Source of the DNA: Devosia sp. 66-14
Lineage (GTDB): Bacteria; Pseudomonadota; Alphaproteobacteria; Rhizobiales; Devosiaceae
NCBI GenBank assembly: GCA_001899085.1
Contig: MKVB01000001.1
Location: 595,287-635,089 of the forward strand
Direction of reading: 5' to 3'
Length of the DNA stretch: 39,803 bases
Shown: in pieces, positions 33,195 through 39,803 of the stretch
Position numbering within the stretch: position 1 is the stretch's first letter
How the letters are laid out: each line of letters begins with the position of its first letter
Position numbers and translations under genes: made by a program
The notes under the pieces: generated by a model
The model's database searches: none
Seen by the model: only the letters and a program-made list of their open reading frames with translations
Told to the model about the DNA's origin: nothing

Positions 33195-34016
33195 CTATAG
33201 CGTAAACACCTCTGAGCGCAGTAAATTCCAGGTATCGCGATCGCTCGCAATTATGAGGCCGCCGGCCCGGTGGCTGGGCAGGTAGGGCGAACCGTCGAAG
33301 CGCGCCACATACCCGCCGGCCTCGGTCGAGATCAGGCAGCCGCCCAGGTGGTCCCACGGCATCAGCTTGTTGAACGCCACGAAGTGCGAGAAGCCCGTGG
33401 CGAACGTCCGGTAGTCGTGTCCGGCGACCCGGTAGTTGGCCGCCACCCGGATCTTGGCGAGGTTGGCCAGCACTTTGGGTTTGCTCTCGGGCGGCAGGAA
33501 AGTGATCGAGACGTGCCCGACCAGATCGGCCAGCCCCGGCGCCTTGGCGACCTGGAGGCGCCATTGCGTACCATCCGGCCGCCGCTGCCAGGCACCGCCA
33601 CCCTTTTCCGCCAGCACCCAGTCGTCGCCCATCGGGTCGTAGATGATGCCGGCAATGGTCTCGCCGTTTCTGACCACCGCCGCCATGGTCGCGAACAGCG
33701 GCAGGCCCGCCGCGAAATTGGCCGTGCCGTCGACCGGGTCGACGACAATCGCGAACTCGGCGCGGTCCAGTTCGTCCAGCAGGGCCGGGTTGGCCGCCAC
33801 AGATTCCTCGCCGACGAACAACGCCTCCGGCCACGCCGCCTGCACCGCCGCCTTGATCTGTCGCTCGGCCTGTTCGTCCGCCTCGGTCACCAGGTCGATC
33901 GCGTCGGTCTTCTGCCGGACCATGCCAGCATCGAGGTGACGGAAGCGCGGCAGGATTTCCGTCTTGGCCGCCTCGCGCAGGATGACGGCGAGGCGGTCGA
34001 TATCGAAACTGGACAT
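33195..34016 (-). CDS. Inositol monophosphatase-family phosphatase
   Basis: 273 aa from ATG 34016, GGAG with 5-nt spacing. Metal-binding motifs of the family are complete: FVGEESVAANPALLDEL (Glu), AIVVDPVDGTANFAAGLPLF (Asp-Pro-x-Asp-Gly-Thr) and the C-terminal LMPWDHLGGCLISTEAGGYV (Trp-Asp-x-x-Gly-Gly). Substrates in the family include inositol-1-phosphate, histidinol phosphate, fructose-1,6-bisphosphate and PAP; sequence alone does not separate these. There is no his gene nearby. It sits between ttcA (upstream) and the methyltransferase gene, with gaps of 27 and 33 bp, so the three are probably one operon. Confidence 0.93.
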   Translation of the reverse strand: MSSFDIDRLAVILREAAKTEILPRFRHLDAGMVRQKTDAIDLVTEADEQAERQIKAAVQAAWPEALFVGEESVAANPALLDELDRAEFAIVVDPVDGTANFAAGLPLFATMAAVVRNGETIAGIIYDPMGDDWVLAEKGGGAWQRRPDGTQWRLQVAKAPGLADLVGHVSITFLPPESKPKVLANLAKIRVAANYRVAGHDYRTFATGFSHFVAFNKLMPWDHLGGCLISTEAGGYVARFDGSPYLPSHRAGGLIIASDRDTWNLLRSEVFTL

Positions 34017-34043
34017 GGTTGCTCCGGGTCGGAGGTGGTCGGG

Positions 34044-34928
34044 TCAGCCCGCCGAGGCGCCATCCTTCGGCGCGTTCGTGAGGCCAAGGAAATCAAACAG
34101 CTTGGGATCGAGCAGGTGGCTTGGCCGCACATTGCCCAGCGCCCGGATCATGATGTCCTTGCGCCCCGGCATCCGCTTCTCGATGTCGTTGAGCATCGTC
34201 TTCATGGCGTTGCGCTCGAGCCCTTCCTGGGAGCCGCACAGGTCGCAGGGAATGATCGGGAACGCCATGTGCTCGGCAAACTTTTCGAGGTCCGGCTCGG
34301 CGCAGTAGATCATCGGCCTCAGCACCTCGACATCGCCGTCGTCGTTCATCAGCCGCGGCGGCATGGCGGCGAGCTTGCCGCCATGGAACAGGTTCATGAA
34401 GAACGTCTCGAGGCTGTCCTCGCGGTGATGCCCCAGCACCAGCGCCGAACAGCCCTCCTCCCGGGCGATGCGGTAGAGGTTGCCGCGCCTCAGCCGCGAG
34501 CAGAGCGAGCAATAGGTCGCGCCCTGCGGCAAGGTGCTGGTCACCACCGAATAGGTGTCCCGATACTCGATCCGATGCGCGATGCCATTGCTGGTCAGCC
34601 ATTCGGGCAGGATGTGCTTTGGGAAGTTCGGCTGCCCCTGGTCGAGATTGCAGGCAATCAGCTCGACCGGCAGCAGCCCGCGCCACTTGAGGTCGAGCAG
34701 CAGCGCCAGCATGCCGTAGCTGTCCTTGCCGCCTGAAATGGCCACCAGCCACTTCTCGCCGGCCCGCGCCATGCCGAATTTCTCGATCGCCTCGCGCATG
34801 TTGCGGACGAGCCGCTTCCTGAGCTTGTTGAACTCGACGCTCCGCGGCGCGGCGGCAAACAGCGGATGTGTGCCGCTGAGGTCCTCGGCATCTGCTTCGA
34901 GTGCGGCTGGGCTGACGATCTGGTTCAT
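34044..34928 (-). CDS. ttcA: tRNA 2-thiocytidine synthetase TtcA
   Basis: 294 aa from ATG 34928 ([20 protein letters not shown]); codons further upstream lack family likeness. TtcA thiolates C32 in several tRNAs using ATP and an Fe-S cluster. The PP-loop is [20 protein letters not shown], and the cluster cysteines are in [15 protein letters not shown] and [14 protein letters not shown] (both Cys-x-x-Cys), with [20 protein letters not shown] between. All features are intact; C-terminal length is usual. No clear Shine-Dalgarno precedes the ATG. Confidence 0.96.
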   Translation of the reverse strand: MNQIVSPAALEADAEDLSGTHPLFAAAPRSVEFNKLRKRLVRNMREAIEKFGMARAGEKWLVAISGGKDSYGMLALLLDLKWRGLLPVELIACNLDQGQPNFPKHILPEWLTSNGIAHRIEYRDTYSVVTSTLPQGATYCSLCSRLRRGNLYRIAREEGCSALVLGHHREDSLETFFMNLFHGGKLAAMPPRLMNDDGDVEVLRPMIYCAEPDLEKFAEHMAFPIIPCDLCGSQEGLERNAMKTMLNDIEKRMPGRKDIMIRALGNVRPSHLLDPKLFDFLGLTNAPKDGASAG

Positions 34929-35067
34929 GGCGCTGCTGTAGCAAACCCGGCGCCTTACCGGAAGCTTGCGGGGAGTTAACTTCGAGGCAAGGTGCACGCG
35001 GCTTCCTTGCGGGTCGAGAACTTAGTCAGTTAGATGACGATGAAACCCGGAACCGCAGGAGTCTCCC

Positions 35068-36363
35068 TTGTTCCGCTCGTTCTTCCCCAATCCCCGCGTG
35101 TTCTTCCTAAGCGCCGTCGCATGGACTGCGCTGGCGATGCTCGTCTGGTTCATCCTGGGTCCGACGCTCGAACAGTTCCTGAGCCTCGGTCCTTGGCTGG
35201 CGCAGCCGACCATCGAAGGTCAACCGCCGCCGTTCTTCGACACGCACAAGGTATGGCTCTACCAATACGTTATCGTGTCGGGCTACCTGTTCTGCGTCCC
35301 GTGGTACTTCCTCAACGACAACAAGCGCTGGTACTGGTGGAGTGTCGTCGGCACCGTGACCATCATCGAGGTGGTCTATTTCAACGTGCAGGTGAGCGCC
35401 TGGCTGAACGACTGGTACGGCTCGTTCTATGACCTGATCCAGACCGCGCTCGACAAAACCAAGCCGGTCACCTTCGACGATTACATGGGCCAGATTTACA
35501 CGGTGGCCATCGTCTTCGCGGTGAACATCTTTGTTCTGGTGATCAACGCCTTCCTCAACGCGCACTACCTGTTCCGGTGGCGGCGGGCCATGACCTTCTA
35601 CTACATGGCCAACTGGCAGCAGGTGCGCACGATCGAAGGCGCGGCCCAGCGCATCCAGGAGGACACGCAGAACTTCTCATCCATTGTCGAAGGCCTCGGC
35701 CTCGACATCGTCTCCTCGTTCATGACGCTGATCGTGTTCCTGCCCATCCTCTGGGGCCTTTCCGATCAGATCCCTGCCTACCCATGGATCGGTCCGGTGC
35801 CTGGTGGGCTGGTGTGGCTGGCGCTCTTTTCGGCAGTGTTCGGCACGCTGCTTTTCGCCGTCGCCGGCGTGAAGCTGCCGGGCTTGAATTTTGCCAACCA
35901 GCGGGTGGAGGCGGCCTTCCGCAAGGAACTGGTCTATGCCGAGGATCATCCCGACCGTGGCCAGCCGGTGACGGTGCGCGACCTGTTCAAGAACGTGCAG
36001 CGGAACTATTTCCGCATCTACTTTCACTACACCTACTTCAACGTCATCCGGTACGCCTACATCAACTCGTCGCAGTTCTTCCCTTACGTCGCGCTCGGTC
36101 CGTCGGTCGTCGGCGGCGTGATTACTTTCGGCATTTTCCAGCGCGTATTGCAGGCCTTCGGGCAGGTGACGGACTCGTTCCGTTTCCTGATGAACTCGTG
36201 GACCACGATCATCAACCTGATCTCGATCTATCAGCGCCTGCGCGGCTTCGAAAAGCAGATCCCGAACGATGGCAAGGTCTTCGCCAACGACTACGACGAC
36301 CCGCGCTATCTCGACACTCAGACCTTGCCGGTCGAGGCCGCACCGACGGTGGTGCGCGAGTAG
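35068..36363 (+). CDS. sbmA: SbmA/BacA-family peptide transporter
   Basis: 431 aa from TTG 35068 with AGGAG at 6-nt spacing (MFRSFFPNPRVFFLSAVAWT). About seven to eight membrane helices. Family features: YLFCVPWYFLNDNKRWYWWS, FNVQVSAWLNDWYGSFYDLI, FRWRRAMTFYYMANWQQVRT with IEGAAQRIQEDT, VKLPGLNFANQRVEAAFRKE and SFRFLMNSWTTIINLISIYQ. SbmA/BacA imports proline-rich peptides, microcin and bleomycin by proton drive, and BacA is needed for intracellular life of rhizobia and Brucella. Unlike the ABC-fused BacA-related group, it has no ATPase domain. It is divergent from ttcA and converges with rpsD over a shared terminator. Confidence 0.94.
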   Translation: MFRSFFPNPRVFFLSAVAWTALAMLVWFILGPTLEQFLSLGPWLAQPTIEGQPPPFFDTHKVWLYQYVIVSGYLFCVPWYFLNDNKRWYWWSVVGTVTIIEVVYFNVQVSAWLNDWYGSFYDLIQTALDKTKPVTFDDYMGQIYTVAIVFAVNIFVLVINAFLNAHYLFRWRRAMTFYYMANWQQVRTIEGAAQRIQEDTQNFSSIVEGLGLDIVSSFMTLIVFLPILWGLSDQIPAYPWIGPVPGGLVWLALFSAVFGTLLFAVAGVKLPGLNFANQRVEAAFRKELVYAEDHPDRGQPVTVRDLFKNVQRNYFRIYFHYTYFNVIRYAYINSSQFFPYVALGPSVVGGVITFGIFQRVLQAFGQVTDSFRFLMNSWTTIINLISIYQRLRGFEKQIPNDGKVFANDYDDPRYLDTQTLPVEAAPTVVRE

Positions 36364-36402
36364 TCAGGATGGGTGCTGCCACCAGGGCAACCTGAAACAG
36401 AA

Positions 36403-36429
36403 AAGGGCCGCCTCATCGAGGCGGCCCTT
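36403..36429 (-). terminator. Intrinsic terminator between sbmA and rpsD
   Basis: AAGGGCCGCCTC (36403-36414), loop ATC, GAGGCGGCCCTT (36418-36429): a 12-bp stem. Read leftward it is followed by TTCTGTTTC, so it best serves rpsD, whose stop is at 36457; it probably also ends sbmA transcription. Confidence 0.88.
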
Positions 36430-36456
36430 CCAATTTGGTGCTGCTGCTTCGCGCGA

Positions 36457-37074
36457 TCAGCGCGAGTAGAATTCGACGACCAGGTTCGGTTCCATCTGGA
36501 CCGGATACGGCACGTCCGACAGGGCCGGCACGCGGACGTAGACGGCGGTCTGCTTGGAGTGGTCGGCTTCCACGTATTCGGGAACGTCGCGCTCGGCCAG
36601 CTGGTTGGCCTCGAGCACGATGCCGAGCTGCTTGGAGCGCTCACGCACCTCGATCTTGTCGCCGACCTTGACCTGGTAGGACGGGATGTTGACGCGCTTG
36701 CCGTTGACCAGGATGTGGCCGTGCGACACGAACTGACGGGCCGCGAACACGGTCGGCACGAACTTGGCGCGGTAGACGATGGCGTCGAGACGGCTCTCGA
36801 GCAGGCCGATCAGGCGCTCGCCGGTATCACCCTTGACGCGGGCGGCCTCGGTATAGAGCTTCTTGAAGGCCTTCTCGGTGATCGAACCGTAATAGCCCTT
36901 GAGCTTCTGCTTGGCGCGCAGCTGCAGACCGTAGTCGGAGGTCTTGCCCTTGCGGCGCTGGCCGTGCTGGCCGGGGCCATAGGCACGGTTGTTGAGCGGG
37001 GACTTCGGACGGCCCCACAGGTTTTCGCCAAGACGGCGGTCGATCTTGTGCTTAACTGAATCGCGCTTCGACAT
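36457..37074 (-). CDS. rpsD: 30S ribosomal protein S4
   Basis: 205 aa from ATG 37074 ([20 protein letters not shown]), AAAGGA with 5-nt spacing. S4 binds 16S rRNA early in small-subunit assembly. Typical segments: [40 protein letters not shown], and the S4 RNA-binding domain [40 protein letters not shown], ending NLVVEFYSR. Here it stands alone, not in the alpha operon, as in other alphaproteobacteria. Its 179-bp leader has several inverted repeats (GAGCCC/GGGCTC, CTGAATTCAG, and a GCAA-capped hairpin near 37123-37139) that could serve autoregulation. Confidence 0.98.
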   Translation of the reverse strand: MSKRDSVKHKIDRRLGENLWGRPKSPLNNRAYGPGQHGQRRKGKTSDYGLQLRAKQKLKGYYGSITEKAFKKLYTEAARVKGDTGERLIGLLESRLDAIVYRAKFVPTVFAARQFVSHGHILVNGKRVNIPSYQVKVGDKIEVRERSKQLGIVLEANQLAERDVPEYVEADHSKQTAVYVRVPALSDVPYPVQMEPNLVVEFYSR

Positions 37075-37253
37075 CGGAATCCTTTCATAGATCGTCGAAA
37101 GTGATTGCGCCCTCCTCTGCCCGTCCTTGCGGAACGGACCGACAGATTCTCTGAATTCAGGGAATCCCGGGTGCGCTCGAGGAGCCCGGGGGCTCGACAA
37201 GTGGGCGCGTGATAGAGGCGGAAGCTGCCGAAGTCAAGCGCCGCGGGCCGGTT

Positions 37254-37547
37254 TCAGCCCTCATAGCCCTCGACGATCACAATGTCGCTGGCCGCGAACC
37301 GGTGCCGGATTGCTGCTGCCTGCTGGTAGTCATCCGACTGGTAGCATTCGAGGGCCACCTGGTAGCTCTCGAACTCGATGACCACCGACTTCTGCCGCAC
37401 TGTGCCCTCGACAACCTGTCGCTGCCCGCCCCGCACCAGGAAACGGGCACCGAACCGGCGCAACACCGGCGTGTGCGCTGCGATATATCCCTTGTACGCT
37501 TCCGGGTCTGCAACATCGACGGACGCAATCCAATAACCCTTGGGCAT
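37254..37547 (-). CDS. DUF1330-family protein
   Basis: 97 aa from ATG 37547 with a perfect GAGGAGG at 6-nt spacing. The ferredoxin-like dimeric alpha/beta barrel pattern of DUF1330 is complete: MPKGYWIASVDVADPEAYKG, HTPVLRRFGARFLVRGGQRQ, VVEGTVRQKSVVIEFESYQV and ALECYQSDDYQQAAAIRHRF. The function of the family is unknown. It lies 35 bp downstream of the MFS gene on the same strand. Confidence 0.95.
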   Translation of the reverse strand: MPKGYWIASVDVADPEAYKGYIAAHTPVLRRFGARFLVRGGQRQVVEGTVRQKSVVIEFESYQVALECYQSDDYQQAAAIRHRFAASDIVIVEGYEG

Positions 37548-37582
37548 CGGCAACCTCCTCGAAACACTCCGGCAGTCTGCGA

Positions 37583-38818
37583 TCAGGCCATGCGCTTGTC
37601 GAGTGTGCGCTGAGTGCGCAGCCCCGGGAACAGCCGGCTCCAGATCACCGCGATGGCGATCGACCCCACCCCGCCGATCACCACCGCCGGCACGGGACCG
37701 ATGAGATGCGCCACCGTGCCTGCACGGAACTCGCCCAGCTCGTTCGAGGCGCCGATGAACACCGAGTTCACCGCGTTCACCCGTCCGCGCACCTCTTCGG
37801 GCGTCCATAGCTGCATGATGGTCTCGCGGATGGTGACGCTCACCATGTCCGAAGCGCCGACCAGGGCCAGTGCAGGCACCGAAATCCACACCGTGGTCGA
37901 CAAGCCGAAGAGCACCGTAAAGGCCCCGAACAACCCGACGAACAGGAACAGCAGCTTTCCGGCATGGTCGCGGATCGGGAACCGCGTCAGCAACAGCGCC
38001 ATGGCGATCGCCCCAACGCCGGGAGCGGCCCGCAGCAGTCCAAGTTCCTGCGGGCCGGCATGCAGGATATCCTTGGCGTAGATCGGCAGCAGCGCCACCG
38101 CCCCACCCATCAGCACGGCGAACATGTCGAGCGAGATCGCCCCCAGCACCACCTTGTTCGAAAAGATGTAGCGAAAGCCCGCCAGCATGGTCTCGAGGCT
38201 GGTCGCCTGGTGCGATTCCCGCTGCTGCGGCTTGGAAATCATCAGCACCGAAACCATGGCGATCACCAGCAGCACCGCCCCGGTGCCGAAAGCCACCGAC
38301 GGCGCGATGCCGTAGAGCAGTCCACCCGCCGCCGGGCCGGCGATCGAGGCGAACTGCCAGGCCGACATATTGGTGGTGATGGCGTTGGCCAGCGCTTCCG
38401 GCGGCACCAGGTTCGGTGCCAGCGATTGCGCCGCCGGGTTCCAGAATGCCCGCGCCGTACCGAGCACGATCAGGATGCCGAAGATCGGCCAGACTTCATG
38501 CGCCTCAGCATTGACGAAGGCCAGAAAGCCCAATGCGCAAAGCAGCTCCACCCCGAGGCAGATCGCCATGATCATGCGTCGATTGAAGCGGTCGGCCGTC
38601 AGCCCGGTGACGAGGATCAGCACCAGCGCCGGCAGAAACAGCGACAGCCCCACCAGCCCGAGCAGGAACGGCTCCCCGGTGACATCGTAGATCTGCCAGG
38701 CGATCGACACCGACATGATCTGCACCGCAAAGCTGACCAGCAGCGTGGTCAGCCAGAAGAAGCGGAAGTTCCGATAGCTGAACGCGAGCTTGGACGGCTC
38801 GGAGGGGGTGTGCGACAT
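37583..38818 (-). CDS. MFS exporter (EntS/MFS_3-like)
   Basis: 411 aa from ATG 38818 (MSHTPSEPSKLAFSYRNFRF); ATG 38836 is a possible earlier start. Twelve helices. It resembles the enterobactin exporter EntS and macrolide-type MFS pumps: FWLTTLLVSFAVQIMSVSIA at helix 1, VTGLTADRFNRRMIMAICLG in the first loop, ARAFWNPAAQSLAPNLVPPE and NAITTNMSAWQFASIAGPAA with the following GGLLYG in helix 5, and QLWTPEEVRGRVNAVNSVFI in the second half. No siderophore genes are nearby, so the substrate is open. Confidence 0.92.
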   Translation of the reverse strand: MSHTPSEPSKLAFSYRNFRFFWLTTLLVSFAVQIMSVSIAWQIYDVTGEPFLLGLVGLSLFLPALVLILVTGLTADRFNRRMIMAICLGVELLCALGFLAFVNAEAHEVWPIFGILIVLGTARAFWNPAAQSLAPNLVPPEALANAITTNMSAWQFASIAGPAAGGLLYGIAPSVAFGTGAVLLVIAMVSVLMISKPQQRESHQATSLETMLAGFRYIFSNKVVLGAISLDMFAVLMGGAVALLPIYAKDILHAGPQELGLLRAAPGVGAIAMALLLTRFPIRDHAGKLLFLFVGLFGAFTVLFGLSTTVWISVPALALVGASDMVSVTIRETIMQLWTPEEVRGRVNAVNSVFIGASNELGEFRAGTVAHLIGPVPAVVIGGVGSIAIAVIWSRLFPGLRTQRTLDKRMA

Positions 38819-38890
38819 GGTGACGCCTGATGCCATGCCCGCCGAGTGGCCGTCAAAGCATACTTTCGACGCTGCGTGCCGGCTCCGGCG

Positions 38891-39709
38891 TCAATCCTCG
38901 GACTTCGCCGCCCTCTCGGCTTCGGCCTGCCGCGCTTTCCGCCCCTGGCGCAGATGGGCCCGGTCGATCGATGAGATGACGCCGCGCAACGTGCGGATCT
39001 CCTGCGTCGACAGCTGCGCCCGAGTGAATGCGGCGCGCAGGTTGTCGACCATGGTCGGGCGCTTGTCGTCGGTCTTGAAGAAGCCGGTGCGATCCAGCGT
39101 CTGTTCGAGATGCAGGAACAAACCGATCAGTTCCTCGCGCGGCGCCGTCGGATCGAGCCCGCCGCTGAACGGCAGGACCTCGCCCTTGTCCGCCTGCTGG
39201 CGCCACTCATAGGCCATTAGCAGCACCGCCTGGGCGATATTGAGTGAGGCGAACGCCGCCTCGACCGGGAACGTCACGATGGCGTCGGCGAGCGCCACCT
39301 CCTCGTTGTAGAGGCCCCACTTCTCGCGCCCGAACAGCAGCCCGGCTTTCTCCCCGCCCGAGATGTGCGAAATCATGCGCTGCGCCCCTTCCTCGGGGCC
39401 GTAGACCGGCTTCTGCATGTCGCGGCGACGGGCGGTGGTCGCGAAGACCAGTTGCAGGTCGGCAATAGCCTCTTCGACCGTCGCGAACACCCGCACCTTG
39501 TCGATCACGTGGTCGGCCCGCGATGCCGCGGCGATTGCTCGCTCGTTCGGCCAAGGGTCGCGCGGGTTGACGATCCGCAGGTCCCACAGCCCGAAATTGG
39601 CCATCGCCCGCGCCGCCGTACCGATATTCTCACCCAGTTGCGGTTCGCACAGGATGATCGCCGGGCTTGGCCGGAATATGAATTCCTGCGATTTGTCGGT
39701 TCCGGCCAT
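38891..39709 (-). CDS. trmJ: TrmJ-like RNA 2'-O-methyltransferase (SpoU family)
   Basis: 272 aa from ATG 39709; upstream codons overlap the GGDEF gene. The SPOUT knot motifs are clear: FRPSPAIILCEPQLGENIGT and AARAMANFGLWDLRIVNPRD (motif 1), KAGLLFGREKWGLYNEEVAL (motif 2) and FASLNIAQAVLLMAYEWRQQ (motif 3). TrmJ methylates the ribose at tRNA position 32; other SpoU members act on rRNA, so the symbol is provisional. The C-terminal 80 residues are helical and basic (FTRAQLSTQEIRTLRGVISS). Position 32 is also the TtcA target, whose gene lies at 34044. Confidence 0.88.
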   Translation of the reverse strand: MAGTDKSQEFIFRPSPAIILCEPQLGENIGTAARAMANFGLWDLRIVNPRDPWPNERAIAAASRADHVIDKVRVFATVEEAIADLQLVFATTARRRDMQKPVYGPEEGAQRMISHISGGEKAGLLFGREKWGLYNEEVALADAIVTFPVEAAFASLNIAQAVLLMAYEWRQQADKGEVLPFSGGLDPTAPREELIGLFLHLEQTLDRTGFFKTDDKRPTMVDNLRAAFTRAQLSTQEIRTLRGVISSIDRAHLRQGRKARQAEAERAAKSED

Positions 39710-39725
39710 CGGCACCCCACGTCCT

Positions 39726-39803
39726 TCACTGCATCGGCGGGCGCTCCGATCCGTCGGAGTCGCAGACCACCACCTGGTCGCGCCCTGCCCGCTTGGCCTC
39801 ATA
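39726..39803 (-). CDS. C-terminal end of a GGDEF-type protein (truncated by window)
   Basis: The last 25 codons before TGA at 39726-39728 read YEAKRAGRDQVVVCDSDGSE and RPPMQ. The segment YEAKRAGRDQV is the standard end of a GGDEF (diguanylate cyclase) domain, where it is usually preceded by ALY. The rest lies outside the window. It is 16 bp upstream of the TrmJ-like start on the same strand. Confidence 0.7.
   Translation of the reverse strand, partial: YEAKRAGRDQVVVCDSDGSERPPMQ

Overview
The window is GC-rich (mostly 60-68% by eye), densely coded DNA from an alphaproteobacterium. Evidence for that class is the zeta-type inhibitor of F1FO-ATPase (14863-15186), the three-part PurS/PurQ/PurL enzyme, the BolA + CGFS glutaredoxin pair next to purL, and a solitary rpsD. 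The gene order (purB - purC - purS - purQ - purL - bolA - grxD - Bcr-type transporter - rpsD) recalls Hyphomicrobiales; a Devosia-like organism is a guess from overall flavour, not proven.

Left end, 1-4320: accessory DNA, probably one end of an integrative element. It holds a truncated LacI-family regulator with three abutting operator-like palindromes in front of it, a one-helix membrane protein of unknown function, a TIR-domain protein with the catalytic-type Trp-Cys-x-x-Glu motif and a coiled coil (defence candidate), a tRNA-Leu(UAA) gene split by a 214-nt group I intron, and a tyrosine recombinase. Beyond the recombinase lies a malformed second tRNA-Leu(UAA)-like sequence whose 5' and 3' halves do not pair. 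This looks like a hybrid attachment site. The arrangement suggests that the element damaged the resident tRNA-Leu(UAA) and carried an intron-bearing replacement.

4437-15186: chromosomal housekeeping genes: VOC protein, xanthine phosphoribosyltransferase, CinA-type molybdopterin-binding protein, methionine aminopeptidase, RadC, a CelD/BcsL-type acyltransferase overlapped by a DUF4279 gene, CcdA, a GNAT enzyme, ribulose-phosphate epimerase, purB with an overlapping small hydrolase, a secreted YbaY-META protein and the ATPase zeta subunit.

15480-27576: a long rightward run built around purine synthesis (purC, purS, purQ, purL), msrA, bolA and grxD. Between the pur genes sit two tiny paralogous membrane peptides of 27 aa, an acyltransferase-3 protein, three tandem paralogous multi-pass membrane proteins and a CHAD/CYTH polyphosphate-type pair. 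Between bolA and grxD sits a DUF559 endonuclease-like gene bracketed by inverted 50-bp two-hairpin repeats, followed by a HAD phosphatase.

27587-39803: GNAT, GyrI-like and Dabb proteins leftward; two MFS transporters rightward; a methyltransferase, inositol-phosphatase family enzyme and TtcA leftward; an SbmA/BacA peptide transporter; then leftward rpsD, DUF1330, another MFS exporter, a TrmJ-like RNA methyltransferase and the last codons of a GGDEF protein. Strong intrinsic terminators lie after the acyltransferase gene, after grxD, and between sbmA and rpsD.

No CRISPR array, rRNA or complete IS element was seen.
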